Shown in pieces: positions 34,434-43,341 of a DNA stretch of 64,000 nt. Both the position numbers and the translations under genes were made by a program. Origin of the DNA: Bryobacterales bacterium (lineage in GTDB: Bacteria > Acidobacteriota > Terriglobia > Bryobacterales > Bryobacteraceae); the NCBI GenBank assembly GCA_003142185.1, contig PLOR01000104.1, positions 1 to 64,000 on the forward strand. The letters are read 5' to 3'. The notes below the pieces were generated by a model, which did no database searches, had not been told where the DNA came from, and worked only from the letters and a program-made list of their open reading frames with translations. Position 1 is the stretch's first letter; every line of letters begins with the position of its first letter.

Positions 34434-36268
34434 GAGAACTCCTTTGGATCGGGTTGGTTTTGATGCTGCCGCTTTTCCTGCGGCTGGCCGTCGCGCGGAT
34501 TGCCCCCGCCGCCCTCCCGCCGCGACTGGTTTTGGGACGATTGGAAACCGGCGCTCGAGACGGGCTCCGCCATCCTGATGCGCGCGGCCGCGGCCGCCGG
34601 AGCGTCGTGCCAGGTTTCCGCGCGCAAGCCGGTTTGCTCCAGCCGGGCCGTTAGCGCAGGCAGGTCGTCGCGTAAAGAGGCCGCCAGGTGGCTGTCGGGT
34701 GTGCGCACGTCCACCTGGATCGACCCCGCACGCTCGATCAGCCGCACGTTAACACGTGCATCGGCATCGCGCAACTCGAGCTGGATTTCCCGCGCCGGGC
34801 CGCCTGCCGCGAGCTTGGGTGCCGGCCCGGCCGCATCCCATAGGGAGAGGTCCGATGGTGCCGGCGCCGCGGCGTGCTGCGGATGGGTGCCCTGCGGCGG
34901 CGCCGCTGCGCCCACGCCTGCGTTGGAGGAAACCGGCGCGACCATGGAGAGACCGTTGGCAGCCAGTTCGGCCTGCGGCGCGCCGTCGGCTGGGCCGGGC
35001 CGCACCGCACTGGCGAGGCCGGGGTCCGCATCGCGGGCGGACCGGAAACCAGAGTGTCCGCCGCTCAATCCGCCGCTCGCTTCGAGGGCCGGCTGCCGGC
35101 CGCCGGAATCGTCGCCTGCTTCCCGCGATCCCTGGCCGGGACGCTGTGGACCGGCGGCGGGAGCCGGAACCAATAATGCCTGGAAAGCCAGGGTGCCCTG
35201 TTCCGCAAGGCTATCGCCGTCAGATGCGCCGGCGCCGTCCGCCGCGTTGGCGTCGCTCGGATCGATCGCTTTGCGATCCGGTTCGAAGGTGCGGTCCGCG
35301 CTGGGCGCAGCGAGCCGCGCGAACACGCTGGTGGCGGCGTCCACTCCTTCGGCTGCCGTGGATGCCGCCTGTGTCTTCGCGATGTTCTGGTTTGCTGCGG
35401 TCGCCTGCCACCCTGCCGTGGACATTCGGCCATCCGGCGGCGCGATTGCGGCGGCGGTGCTTGGACTGGACGCGATCGCTTGGCTGCTGGAAACGGCGGT
35501 CGCCGGCTCGCATCGCGCGACCCGAGCGCCCGCGCCATCGGTTGCGCCGGGCACCGAGCCCGCGACTGCGTGCGGGCCGGACAGCGCCAGCGCCTGTTGC
35601 GCTGCTGCGGCGTTGGCACTGGCCCCGAGAGCCAACTCCGAGGGCTGAGTGACTGACTCTCCGGCCGACTCCGTGACGGGCTTCGATGCCTGCTCGCCAC
35701 CAGCGGGCGGCGAGGTGGCGTCCGCCAAGGCCTGTCCGAGCTTGGCCGTGGCGCGGGTTGCGTGCCCCTGGCCGGACGCCGCTTCGCCGTTCGCTCCAAC
35801 CAGGGTGGGCGAGGCCTTGCGTGCCGTACCATCGCCGCTAGTGTCTAGGGTTTCGGAGAATGGGCCGCTCGAAGCCGCCGTCAGGAACAACGCTCCGTCC
35901 TGAGGCAGCCATGGATAGTGCGTTCGCGCACTGGCCAGATCGGGAGTCACTGGATTCTGACCCGACTCCGCAGCGGTGGCTGAGGTGGTGGCTGCAGATA
36001 CTGTCTGTTTCCTCTCACCAGCCAGCTTTCCGGAGGCGCGAACAGTGACCATGGCGGTTGCCTTCGAGCCCGGCGGCGCTTCTCGCCGGGAGGAAGGCTG
36101 GTTCTCGATTTCGGAATCTACCATTTGACCGAGCAGGTCCGGAAAAAACGCCGCTCCGGTCGCGGATGGCGGGGCGGAGCCGGCCGATTTCGACACTGGC
36201 GCGTTCGACGTGGCGGCCAACGCGGCTTCGATTCCGGTGGAGAGGGTCCGCGGCGCGGCGACGTTCAT
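34409..36268 (-). CDS. fliK: FliK-like flagellar hook-length control protein
   Basis: About 619 aa, dominated by Ala/Ser/Pro/Gly low-complexity sequence as in other FliK rulers. The C-terminal export-switch domain is visible: EIQLELRDADARVNVRLIERAGSIQVDVRTPD then HLAASLRDDLPALTARLEQTGLRAETW (segments QLELRDADARVNVRLIE and LPALTARLEQTGL). It measures hook length and triggers the FlhB switch. The ATG at 36266-36268 is uncertain. It lies only a few bases from the expected start of transcription of the sigma-54-like promoter at 36281-36296. Confidence 0.85.
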   Translation of the reverse strand: MNVAAPRTLSTGIEAALAATSNAPVSKSAGSAPPSATGAAFFPDLLGQMVDSEIENQPSSRREAPPGSKATAMVTVRASGKLAGERKQTVSAATTSATAAESGQNPVTPDLASARTHYPWLPQDGALFLTAASSGPFSETLDTSGDGTARKASPTLVGANGEAASGQGHATRATAKLGQALADATSPPAGGEQASKPVTESAGESVTQPSELALGASANAAAAQQALALSGPHAVAGSVPGATDGAGARVARCEPATAVSSSQAIASSPSTAAAIAPPDGRMSTAGWQATAANQNIAKTQAASTAAEGVDAATSVFARLAAPSADRTFEPDRKAIDPSDANAADGAGASDGDSLAEQGTLAFQALLVPAPAAGPQRPGQGSREAGDDSGGRQPALEASGGLSGGHSGFRSARDADPGLASAVRPGPADGAPQAELAANGLSMVAPVSSNAGVGAAAPPQGTHPQHAAAPAPSDLSLWDAAGPAPKLAAGGPAREIQLELRDADARVNVRLIERAGSIQVDVRTPDSHLAASLRDDLPALTARLEQTGLRAETWHDAPAAAAARIRMAEPVSSAGFQSSQNQSRREGGGGNPRDGQPQEKRQHQNQPDPKEFSWLYTSLQ

Positions 36269-36280
36269 GCCGTCCGAAAA

Positions 36281-36296
36281 TGCACTCGCCGGGCCA
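36281..36296 (-). promoter_or_regulatory. Sigma-54-like promoter for the fliK-flgD-flgE-fli-flh run
   Basis: On the minus strand TGGCCCGGCGAGTGCA matches the -24/-12 consensus TGGCACG-N4-TTGCA with the invariant GG and GC correctly spaced. Transcription would start around 36270, next to the fliK ATG. A near-identical element drives the divergent plus-strand operon. Confidence 0.55.
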
Positions 36297-36458
36297 AACC
36301 GCAGGAACCCGTTTTCAATGGATTGAGTCGAAGGCGGGTGGCAAGAAAATGCCGCGCGGCGCGCTGGCGGCAAAAAAACGGCGCGAGGACAGACGTCCGG
36401 CGCCTTCTCAAGGGCCTTTGTCACCGTGCTATGAGAGATGTGCCGCCGCAGACCCGCT

Positions 36459-36474
36459 TGGCCCGCCACGTGCA
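36459..36474 (+). promoter_or_regulatory. Sigma-54-like promoter for the flgF-G-A-H-I-J operon
   Basis: TGGCCCGCCACGTGCA fits the -24/-12 consensus in the same way as the divergent promoter (TGGCCCG-N4-GTGCA in both). Transcription would start near 36485, five bases before the flgF ATG, leaving almost no leader. Confidence 0.55.
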
Positions 36475-36489
36475 ATTGTCAATGCCGCC

Positions 36490-37218
36490 ATGGATCCCAT
36501 GACCGCAATGGCGGCCAGCGGCCTTCGCTCCCGCATGGAATCGCTCGACCTGGTGGCCAACAACGTGGCGAACGCCTCCACCGGGGGATACAAGGCCGAC
36601 CGCGAATTCTACAGCCTCTATGTATCGCCCGAGGCCGCGGATGCGGGCCAGATCGCCACCATGCCGGTGATCGAGCGGCCGTGGATCGATCTCGCGCAGG
36701 GCGTGATCCAACCCACCGGCAACGCCCTCGACCTGGCGCTTTCCGGCAAAGGGTTTTTCACGGTCCAGTCGCCTGGCGGGCCGCTGTATACCCGCAACGG
36801 CAGTTTTCACCTGGCGGCCGACGGCACGCTGGCTACGGCGGACGGTTATCCGGTAAGTGGCGCGGGCGGCGCCGTGCTGCGCCTCCAAGCTTCGGGAAAG
36901 ATCGAGGTTTCCGGCGATGGCACGGTCAGCCAGAACGGCCAGGCGGTTGGCCAACTGCATGTAGTCGATTTTCCGGGAGCCGCGGGGCTGGCCAAGCAGG
37001 GCAATAACTACTTCCGCTCGGCCGGCGCGTCTCCCGCGCCCGCGGCGGACGCCGGAACCACCGTCGTGCAGGGCAAGCTCGAAGCATCCAACACCGGGAC
37101 TGCGGAATCGGCGGTGCGGCTGATCAACATCATGCGGCAGTTTGAGATGTTGCAAAAAGCTGCCTCCACGGCGCTCGACATGAGCAAGCAGGCGGTCGAA
37201 CAGGTGGCCAAGGTTTGA
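36490..37218 (+). CDS. flgF: Flagellar proximal rod protein FlgF
   Basis: About 242 aa. The N-terminal rod signature is MESLDLVANNVANASTGGYKAD. The middle has LSGKGFFTVQSPGGPLYTRNGSFHL, and the C-terminal helix is VRLINIMRQFEMLQKAASTALDMSKQAVEQVAKV. It is the first gene of the plus-strand operon. The ATG at 36490 has no ribosome binding site, in keeping with a nearly leaderless transcript from the promoter at 36459. The ATG at 36499 is also possible. Confidence 0.93.
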   Translation: MDPMTAMAASGLRSRMESLDLVANNVANASTGGYKADREFYSLYVSPEAADAGQIATMPVIERPWIDLAQGVIQPTGNALDLALSGKGFFTVQSPGGPLYTRNGSFHLAADGTLATADGYPVSGAGGAVLRLQASGKIEVSGDGTVSQNGQAVGQLHVVDFPGAAGLAKQGNNYFRSAGASPAPAADAGTTVVQGKLEASNTGTAESAVRLINIMRQFEMLQKAASTALDMSKQAVEQVAKV

Positions 37219-37281
37219 CGAAGACAAGGTTCCACGAAAACGGGTTGACGGAACGGGGTTTGATCAGGCAAGGAGAAGCGG

Positions 37282-38073
37282 ATGATTCGGGCACTATATA
37301 GCGCGGCCAGCGGCATGGCGGCACAGGAAATGAACGTCGATAACATCGCCAATAATCTGTCCAACGCCAATACGGTGGGTTACAAAGCGCGGCGCGCGCA
37401 GTTTCAGGACTTGATGTACCAGAGCGTGCTGCAGCCGGGCGCGTCATCGGGCCAGCAGACTCTCATCCCCGCCGGATTACAGCTTGGCCTCGGCACGCGC
37501 CCCACTTCGAATGAAATCATCTTCACCGAAGGGGCCTTTTCCGAGACCGACAACCCGCTCGATGTGGCGATCCAGGGCGGCGGCTTCTTCCAGATCATGC
37601 AGCCGAACGGCGAATTGGCCTACACCCGCAACGGGCAGTTCCAATTGGATAAGAACGGCAACATCGTCAACGGAGAGGGGTATGCGCTGCAACCGCAAAT
37701 CACCATACCGGCCGCCGCCCAACAGGTGACCATCGCGGCCGACGGCACAATCAGCTACACGCTGCCCAACCAGACGGCGACCCAGCAGGCCGGACAGATC
37801 CAACTTGCCAATTTTCAGAATCCGGCCGGGTTGAACAGCCTGGGCAACGGTCTGTATACGCCCACGGACGCTTCCGGAGACGCGACGGTCGGGTTGCCGG
37901 GCGGCCCGGAAGGGATGGGCTCGCTGCTACAGGGTTACGTCGAACAGTCCAACACCTCGATCGTGAATGAGTTCATCAACCTGATCCAGGCGCAGCGCGG
38001 CTATGAGGCCAACTCGAAAGTGGTCACCGCCGCCGATCAGATGTACCAGCAGGTGAACCAACTCAGCCGATGA
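37282..38073 (+). CDS. flgG: Flagellar distal rod protein FlgG
   Basis: 263 aa, standard length. It opens MIRALYSAASGMAAQEMNVDNIANNLSNANTVGYKARRAQFQDL (rod motif NIANNLSNANTVGYKARR), with GGGFFQIMQPNGELAYTRNGQFQLD in the core and NTSIVNEFINLIQAQRGYEANSKVV at the C-terminus. AAGGAG stands before the ATG. Its stop overlaps flgA (ATGA at 38070-38073). Confidence 0.97.
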   Translation: MIRALYSAASGMAAQEMNVDNIANNLSNANTVGYKARRAQFQDLMYQSVLQPGASSGQQTLIPAGLQLGLGTRPTSNEIIFTEGAFSETDNPLDVAIQGGGFFQIMQPNGELAYTRNGQFQLDKNGNIVNGEGYALQPQITIPAAAQQVTIAADGTISYTLPNQTATQQAGQIQLANFQNPAGLNSLGNGLYTPTDASGDATVGLPGGPEGMGSLLQGYVEQSNTSIVNEFINLIQAQRGYEANSKVVTAADQMYQQVNQLSR

Positions 38074-38966
38074 TCGCCACACTCACATTCGCCGCATGTC
38101 TCGCCCTCAGCCCCGGCTCGTCGCAGATCCTGGCGCGCGACCTCGCGCCGGCGTGGCCTGCTTTGGGCACGCTCGCACCGGAAACGCCTCTGGCGCCGGC
38201 CCCCATGCCCGGGATGGCGCGCGTATTCCGTTCCTTGGAACTGCGCCAACTGGCGGCGCACTGGCATCTCAGCCAGGTCCCCGGCACTCCGCTTTGCGTG
38301 GCGCGGCCGGTAAAGGCGCTCGACCCACAGCGGCTGCTCGATGCCATGCGCCGGTCTTGGCCCACGGCGGCCATTTCGATTCTCGATTTCAGCCGCCAGC
38401 CGGCGCCCGCCGGTCCGCTCGAGTTTCCCAGGTCCGCGTTGCGGCGCGAGGCGGGCTCGGCGCTCTGGAACGGCTGGATCGCCTACGCGGAAAACCGCCG
38501 CTTCCACGTTTGGGCGCGGGTTCGCATCACCGAAAGCGTGGCGCGCGTAGTGGCGGCCGCCGACCTCCAGCCCGGGCGGCCGGTCACGCCGTCACAGGTG
38601 ATTGCCGTCACGCGGCAGGAGTTCCCGACCGAGGAGCCTTACGCACAATCGCTCGCCGAGGTCATCGGCCTTTGGCCCCGCCGCCCCATCCCGGTGGGCG
38701 CAGCCCTGCGCACCGATCAACTCACCGAACCGAAGGTGGTTACCACGGGCGACACGGTGGAAGTGGAAGTGCGGAACGGCGGAGCATTCCTCAAACTGGA
38801 AGGCACCGCGGAAAGCGCGGGAGCGGTGGGCGAGATCGTCTCCGTGCGCAACCCCTCTTCGCACCAGCTCATTCGCGCGCGCGTCCTGGGGCCGGGCAAA
38901 GCAACTGTAGATCCCGCGCGGCGAGCGGCCTTCGACGGCCAACCGGACAAGGAGCGTCAACCATGA
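38070..38966 (+). CDS. flgA: FlgA-like P-ring assembly chaperone
   Basis: 298 aa, exported. The N-terminal 20 residues are a weak Sec signal (MIATLTFAACLALSPGSS). The C-terminal SAF domain typical of FlgA is clear: VAAADLQPGRPVTPSQVIAV, RRPIPVGAALRTDQLTEPKVVTTGDTVEVEV and the GEIVSVRNPSSHQLIRARVLGPG end. It is periplasmic and helps FlgI assemble into the P ring. It overlaps flgG and flgH by ATGA. Confidence 0.92.
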   Translation: MIATLTFAACLALSPGSSQILARDLAPAWPALGTLAPETPLAPAPMPGMARVFRSLELRQLAAHWHLSQVPGTPLCVARPVKALDPQRLLDAMRRSWPTAAISILDFSRQPAPAGPLEFPRSALRREAGSALWNGWIAYAENRRFHVWARVRITESVARVVAAADLQPGRPVTPSQVIAVTRQEFPTEEPYAQSLAEVIGLWPRRPIPVGAALRTDQLTEPKVVTTGDTVEVEVRNGGAFLKLEGTAESAGAVGEIVSVRNPSSHQLIRARVLGPGKATVDPARRAAFDGQPDKERQP

Positions 38967-39664
38967 GATCGACCCTCGCCGTGGCGCTAGTCGTCGCCAT
39001 GTGCGGCGCGGCGCCGATATGGGCGAAGAAGAAAAAGCTCACCACGGCGGGCAGCAACCCGCTCAACCGGTACGTGGCGGAGTCGGAAGCGCGCTCGGCG
39101 GTAGCGGTGCCAGCCTCGCCCGGTTCCATCTGGCAGGCGGGTTCGCGTTTGGCCGACGCGGCGCGCGATGTGCGGGCCAGCCAGGTGGACGATGTGCTGA
39201 CCATCGTGGTGGCCGAGCAGGCGTCGGCGGTGTCGACCGGCGTCACCAAGACGTCGCGCGCCTCCAGCGCGGTCAACTCCGTCAGCAGCCTGGCGGGAAT
39301 CGACCCGCCCGGAGGGTCGCTGGTGAACCTGGCCAACATGGCGGGCTCGTCGCAACTCTCGGGTCAGGGCACCACCAGCCGCACCACCACCCTCACGACT
39401 ACGCTCACGGCACGCGTTACCCACGTGCTGCCTAACGGTGGCCTGGTGGTGGAGGCGTCCAAGGAGATCCAGGTCAATTCCGAGCACCAGCTCATCACCG
39501 TGCGCGGGGTGGTCCGCCCGGCCGACATCGATGCCACCAACAGCGTGCTGTCCGCGCGCCTGGCGCAACTCGAAGTCCACATCGACGGCAAAGGCGTGGT
39601 GGGCGATGCCATACGCCGGCCCAACTTCCTGTACCGATTGATGCTGTGGTTATTGCCATTCTGA
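38963..39664 (+). CDS. flgH: Flagellar L-ring protein FlgH
   Basis: About 233 aa with a Sec signal (MRSTLAVALVVAMCGAAPIWA). FlgH is normally a lipoprotein; here Cys14 lies in AMCGA, a poor lipobox, so lipidation is doubtful. The core matches FlgH: DDVLTIVVAEQASAVSTGVTKT, LTARVTHVLPNGGLVVEASKEIQVNSEHQLITVRGVVRPADI (segments THVLPNGGLVVEASKEI and ITVRGVVRPADID). It forms the outer-membrane bushing, which shows the cell is diderm. AAGGAG and the flgA overlap set the start. Confidence 0.95.
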   Translation: MRSTLAVALVVAMCGAAPIWAKKKKLTTAGSNPLNRYVAESEARSAVAVPASPGSIWQAGSRLADAARDVRASQVDDVLTIVVAEQASAVSTGVTKTSRASSAVNSVSSLAGIDPPGGSLVNLANMAGSSQLSGQGTTSRTTTLTTTLTARVTHVLPNGGLVVEASKEIQVNSEHQLITVRGVVRPADIDATNSVLSARLAQLEVHIDGKGVVGDAIRRPNFLYRLMLWLLPF

Positions 39665-40764
39665 TGGGAAAACGAATCTGCATCTCCGTTTGCGTGGCGA
39701 TCTCGCTCGCCGCCGGCGAGGCCGCCGCGGCGCGGCTCAAGGATCTGGTCACGATTGAAGGCGTGCGCGAGAACCAACTGATCGGATACGGCGTGGTGGT
39801 TGGCCTCGCCGGCACCGGAGACACGCAACAGACCACCTTCTCGAACCAGAGCTTGACCAACATCCTGGAGCGCATGGGCGTGGCCGTCTCGCCCACCGCC
39901 ATTCGGGTCAAGAACACGGCGGCCGTGATGGTGACCGCCACGCTGCCGGCATTTGCCCAACCCGGAATGAAAATCGATATCACCGCCGGGGCCATTGGCG
40001 ATGCCCTCAACCTGCAAGGCGGGATTCTGGTGTTGACTTCGTTGCGCGGCGCCGATGGGCAGGTCTACGCGGTAGCGCAAGGTCCGGTGGTCACCGGCGG
40101 ATTCGCCGCCAGCCGCGGCGGGGCGTCGCAGACCGTCAATCATCCCACCGTCGGCCGCGGCCCCAACGGCGCCATCGTCGAGCGGCCGGCGCCGTCCATC
40201 GAGCCCAAATCGGTGGTACACCTGCAACTCCGGCAGTACGATTACACTACCTCGGCGCGCATCGTCGAGGCCATCAACAAGAACTTCGCCGGCCCCACCG
40301 CACTGGCCCACACCGAGAACGCCGGCCTGGTCTCGGTGGCGATTCCGGCCGAATTCGCGGCGCGCTCGACCGAGTTCCTCGCCGAACTGGAAAACCTCTC
40401 CGTCGAGGCCGACCGCCCGGCGCGGGTGGTGATCAACGAACGCACCGGCACCATCGTGCTCGGCAAGGACGTGCGCATCGCTCCGGTGGCGATTCTGCAC
40501 GGCAAGCTGAGCGTCGAAATCCAGACCAACCTGGCGGTTTCGCAGCCGGAGCCCTTCTCGCAGGGCACCACCCAGGTGGTCCCGCAGAACACCGTCGGCG
40601 CCAAGGAAGAAAAGGCGCGCAACGTGGTCCTCAAGCAGGGCGCCACGGTGGAGGAACTGGTGCGCGCGCTGGCAGCGATCGGCTCCACGCCGCGCGACGT
40701 GATCGCAATTCTGCAAGCTCTGCGCGCGGCGGGCGCTCTGGAAGCCGAAGTGGAGGTGATCTGA
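39664..40764 (+). CDS. flgI: Flagellar P-ring protein FlgI
   Basis: 366 aa, periplasmic, signal peptide MGKRICISVCVAISLAAGEAAA. Typical FlgI text follows: RLKDLVTIEGVRENQLIGYGVVVGLAGTGD, then FSNQSLTNILERMGV and KNTAAVMVTATLPAFAQPG. It ends with VEELVRALAAIGSTPRDVIAILQALRAAGALEAEVEVI (segment PRDVIAILQALRAAGAL). The ATG shares one base with the flgH stop; a GTG at 39646 would lengthen the leader. Confidence 0.97.
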   Translation: MGKRICISVCVAISLAAGEAAAARLKDLVTIEGVRENQLIGYGVVVGLAGTGDTQQTTFSNQSLTNILERMGVAVSPTAIRVKNTAAVMVTATLPAFAQPGMKIDITAGAIGDALNLQGGILVLTSLRGADGQVYAVAQGPVVTGGFAASRGGASQTVNHPTVGRGPNGAIVERPAPSIEPKSVVHLQLRQYDYTTSARIVEAINKNFAGPTALAHTENAGLVSVAIPAEFAARSTEFLAELENLSVEADRPARVVINERTGTIVLGKDVRIAPVAILHGKLSVEIQTNLAVSQPEPFSQGTTQVVPQNTVGAKEEKARNVVLKQGATVEELVRALAAIGSTPRDVIAILQALRAAGALEAEVEVI

Positions 40765-40767
40765 CGC

Positions 40768-41061
40768 ATGGGTTCGATGTCGATTGCGCAAACGGCGGTC
40801 GCCCCTTCGCCCACTCCCGCGATCCCCAAGGACAGCGATCCGGCCAAAATTCAAGATGCGGCCCAGCAGTTTGAGGCTCTGCTGATCGGGCAGATCCTGG
40901 AAACGGTGAGCCAGAGCGGCGGTTGGCTGGGCTCGGGGGAAGATTCCGCATCGAGTTGCGCCAACGACTTTGCGCAGGAGCAACTGGCGGCCATGATGGC
41001 CAAACAAGGCGGCTTTGGCCTATCCAAGTTGATCGCGCAAGGCCTCGAACGCGGCAAGTAA
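40768..41061 (+). CDS. flgJ: FlgJ-type rod-binding protein, short form
   Basis: 97 aa, equal to the N-terminal rod-binding domain of FlgJ only: IQDAAQQFEALLIGQILETVSQSGG and FAQEQLAAMMAKQGGFGLSKLIAQGL. The muramidase domain of enterobacterial FlgJ is missing, as in many phyla, so peptidoglycan cutting must come from another enzyme. It starts 3 bases after flgI and closes the operon. A large hairpin follows. Confidence 0.92.
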   Translation: MGSMSIAQTAVAPSPTPAIPKDSDPAKIQDAAQQFEALLIGQILETVSQSGGWLGSGEDSASSCANDFAQEQLAAMMAKQGGFGLSKLIAQGLERGK

Positions 41062-41077
41062 GCGCCAAAAAAAGAGG

Positions 41078-41152
41078 GCCACGAATGAACACGGATGAAC
41101 ACGGATAAGATTCTTGGTTTTCATTCTGTGTTTATCTGTGTTCATCGGTGGC
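41078..41152. repeat. GATGAACAC-type hairpin between convergent genes
   Basis: Arms 41078-41105 and 41125-41152 pair at 23 of 28 positions, with G-U pairs helping. The left arm contains two units of ATGAACACGG, the right arm their complement. It separates the flagellar operon from the convergent epimerase gene and probably ends transcription from both sides. A related element lies at 52548-52630. Confidence 0.75.
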
Positions 41153-41290
41153 TCCAACGAGTTATTCAGGCCTCGCGAGCAAAATCGTGGCGCGGGCCGT
41201 CAGGCCTGCTGAGCCGAGAGTCATCTCGGCTTTTCTTGCCGGATTCCACTTGAGTGAATGGCCCCGGCAGAAGCCAACCGCTCCGGCTCA

Positions 41291-42229
41291 TCACCGCTGC
41301 TGCCGATACCACTCGAGAGTCCGCCGCATTCCCTCCTCGAACGAGAATCGCGGGGCGTGGCCCAAATCGCGGACGGCGGCGGTGACGTCGGCCTGGGAGT
41401 CGCGCACGTCGCCGGCGCGCGGCGGCCCGTATTCGGGCGCAATGCTGATACCTTCCAGTTCCTGGACCAGCCGCCAGGCCTGGTTGAGCGTGATGCGGCC
41501 GCCGTTGCCCGCGTTGTACATCCTGCCCGAAACATTCTTAGCGCTGGCTGCTTTGAGGTTCAACTCGGCCACGTCTTCCACGAAGGTGAAATCGCGCGAC
41601 TGCTCGCCATCGCCGAAGATCACCGGCGCGCGCCGCTCGATGGCGCAGCGCAGGAAGATGGAAAGCACGCCCGAATAGGGGCTGGATGGGTCCTGCCGCG
41701 GGCCATACACGTTGAAATAGCGCAACGCGACCGTTTGCAGCCCCCAGACGCCGGCAAACACGCCGCAATAATATTCGCCCACCAGTTTTTGCAGCGCGTA
41801 AGGCGACTTCGGATTGGGCGGCATGCACTCGACCTTGGGCAGCACCTCGGTATCGCCATACGCCGATGACGACGCGGCATAAACCACGCGTCCGGCGCGG
41901 CCTTCGCGCGCCGCGCGCAGCACGTTGAACGTGCCATCGATATTGATTTCGTGCGACGGCACCGGGTCGTCGATGGAGCGCGGCACCGACGGGATGGCGG
42001 CCTCATGAAACACCACCGCCGCGCCGCGGATGAGCGGCGCGATTTCCTCGTAGCACCGTATATCGGCGCGCTGGAAGTCGATTCGCGCGCGGACCTCTTC
42101 GAGATTGGCTTCGTGCCCGGTGAGAAGGTTGTCGATAACGACGATCTTTCGGGCGCCCGCGCAAGCAAGCGCGCGGACGATTTGCGAGCCGATGAACCCG
42201 GCTCCTCCTGTGACGACGTAGTGGCTCAT
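41291..42229 (-). CDS. NAD-dependent sugar-nucleotide epimerase/dehydratase (extended SDR)
   Basis: 312 aa. It opens MSHYVVTGGAGFIGSQIVRAL (GxxGxxG NAD-binding loop). It has YAASSSAYGDTEVLPKVE with the active-site Ser region, the Tyr-x3-Lys pair in SPYALQKLVGEYY, and RYFNVYGPRQDPSSPYSGVLSIF. The LPKVE...P-SPYA spacing resembles WbpP/TviC-type UDP-GlcNAc(A) C4-epimerases, so a UDP-hexosamine is a reasonable substrate. It overlaps the upstream isomerase gene by ATGA at 42226-42229. Confidence 0.9.
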   Translation of the reverse strand: MSHYVVTGGAGFIGSQIVRALACAGARKIVVIDNLLTGHEANLEEVRARIDFQRADIRCYEEIAPLIRGAAVVFHEAAIPSVPRSIDDPVPSHEINIDGTFNVLRAAREGRAGRVVYAASSSAYGDTEVLPKVECMPPNPKSPYALQKLVGEYYCGVFAGVWGLQTVALRYFNVYGPRQDPSSPYSGVLSIFLRCAIERRAPVIFGDGEQSRDFTFVEDVAELNLKAASAKNVSGRMYNAGNGGRITLNQAWRLVQELEGISIAPEYGPPRAGDVRDSQADVTAAVRDLGHAPRFSFEEGMRRTLEWYRQQR

Positions 42230-43062
42230 GAGATTTTCGCGATGACGGATTTGAGATGGAGCAGCGATTCGGCGGCGATCCGTTCGCCCCCGTAAGAGAA
42301 GTCGAAGGCTTCGAGCGAAATCCAGCCCTCATACCCGCACCGCGCCAGCACTTCGAGCACGGGGCCGAAATCGTACCCGCCGGTGCCACAGTGGCGCCCG
42401 TCGAGCTCGTTCACGTGGACGTGGCGGATCAGGTCGAAGTAACGCTCCACCAGCGCGGCGTGCGGCTCTCGCTCGTCGACCGCGTTGTGTACGTCGAACA
42501 TGGTGCGGATGGCGGGGCTAGAGATCCGGAGCACGATGCCGGCGGCTTCCTCGAGCGACTGTACCACGTCCGTTTGCCCGATCGGCAGCGCCTCCACCAG
42601 CACCGTGACGGCGCGGCTTTCGGCGTGCGGCGCGATCGACGCCAGTCCATCGACGAAGTGGCGGGTCGCCTCCTCGCGGCTAAGCCCGCCCGTCGAGGAG
42701 CGTTGCTGCGGAGAACCGAAGACCAGCACGCCGTCCGGCCCCAGGTCGGCGCAGAGATCGATCAGCCGGCGTATGTGATCCCAGCTCTTTTGCCGCAGGA
42801 CATGATCCGGTGTGGTGACGTGCAACCCCGGCGGGCTCATCATGAGCCAGTGCAGACCCACGAAGGTGAGGCTCTCGGCAGCCATCACTCCGCGATAGTC
42901 GCGGCGCTCGACCGCCGAGATATCCGCCGGCCTCTCCGCCAGCGTGAACGGAGCGATTTCGATCCCCGCATACCCCGCGCGCCGGATCGCCTTCACCGTC
43001 TCCGCGAACGGCCGCTTCTCAAACGCCTCGTTGCACATCGAGTGACGAAAACCATACGGCAT
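42226..43062 (-). CDS. Sugar phosphate isomerase/epimerase (AP endonuclease 2 / xylose isomerase-like barrel)
   Basis: About 278 aa, TIM barrel of the IolE/hydroxypyruvate isomerase-like superfamily. AIRRAGYAGIEIAPFTL is the first repeat. Metal ligands are suggested by VLVEALP (Glu), MFDVHNAVDE (Asp, His), HVHVNELDGRHCGTGGYDF and GWISLEAFDFS. The substrate is unknown. GGAG precedes the ATG at 43060-43062. It is the first gene of a two-gene operon with the epimerase. Confidence 0.88.
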   Translation of the reverse strand: MPYGFRHSMCNEAFEKRPFAETVKAIRRAGYAGIEIAPFTLAERPADISAVERRDYRGVMAAESLTFVGLHWLMMSPPGLHVTTPDHVLRQKSWDHIRRLIDLCADLGPDGVLVFGSPQQRSSTGGLSREEATRHFVDGLASIAPHAESRAVTVLVEALPIGQTDVVQSLEEAAGIVLRISSPAIRTMFDVHNAVDEREPHAALVERYFDLIRHVHVNELDGRHCGTGGYDFGPVLEVLARCGYEGWISLEAFDFSYGGERIAAESLLHLKSVIAKIS

Positions 43063-43341
43063 GAAACTCCAGTATAGGCGCGCGGAGGCGCACCTCGTGC
43101 GGCAATCGGCCGGTGCGTGGCCGGCATCGCGGCACATAAGTAGCAGGCCTGGAGCCTCATGTCCCTGAGCAAGCCCAATAATGGGGCGGGACCAAATAAG
43201 ACACGCCACGGACAAGACTTGGCATGGACAATGACGTGTAAGGGTGTTACACCAGGCCCAAAGTTTCCGCCGTAACCGAGGAAAAGCGTAGCGGGGAATA
43301 GTAGGTTCCCCGGGAAGGTGCCGGAGGATGGCGTCCAAGGG
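43063..43341. other. Intergenic stretch, no intact gene
   Basis: Upstream of the isomerase gene no gene is seen. The part nearest 43342 reads in several frames as fragments leading into the LuxR-type remnant and is probably decayed coding sequence. Confidence 0.4.

Noticed and set aside
36318-36350. TGGCAAGAAAATGCC upstream of flgF as a sigma-54 site
   Set aside because: The GG-to-GC spacing is one base too short. The sites at 36281 and 36459 fit correctly.
40768-41061. A truncated flgJ caused by mutation
   Set aside because: The single rod-binding-domain form is normal in many phyla, and the gene ends cleanly before an intergenic hairpin.
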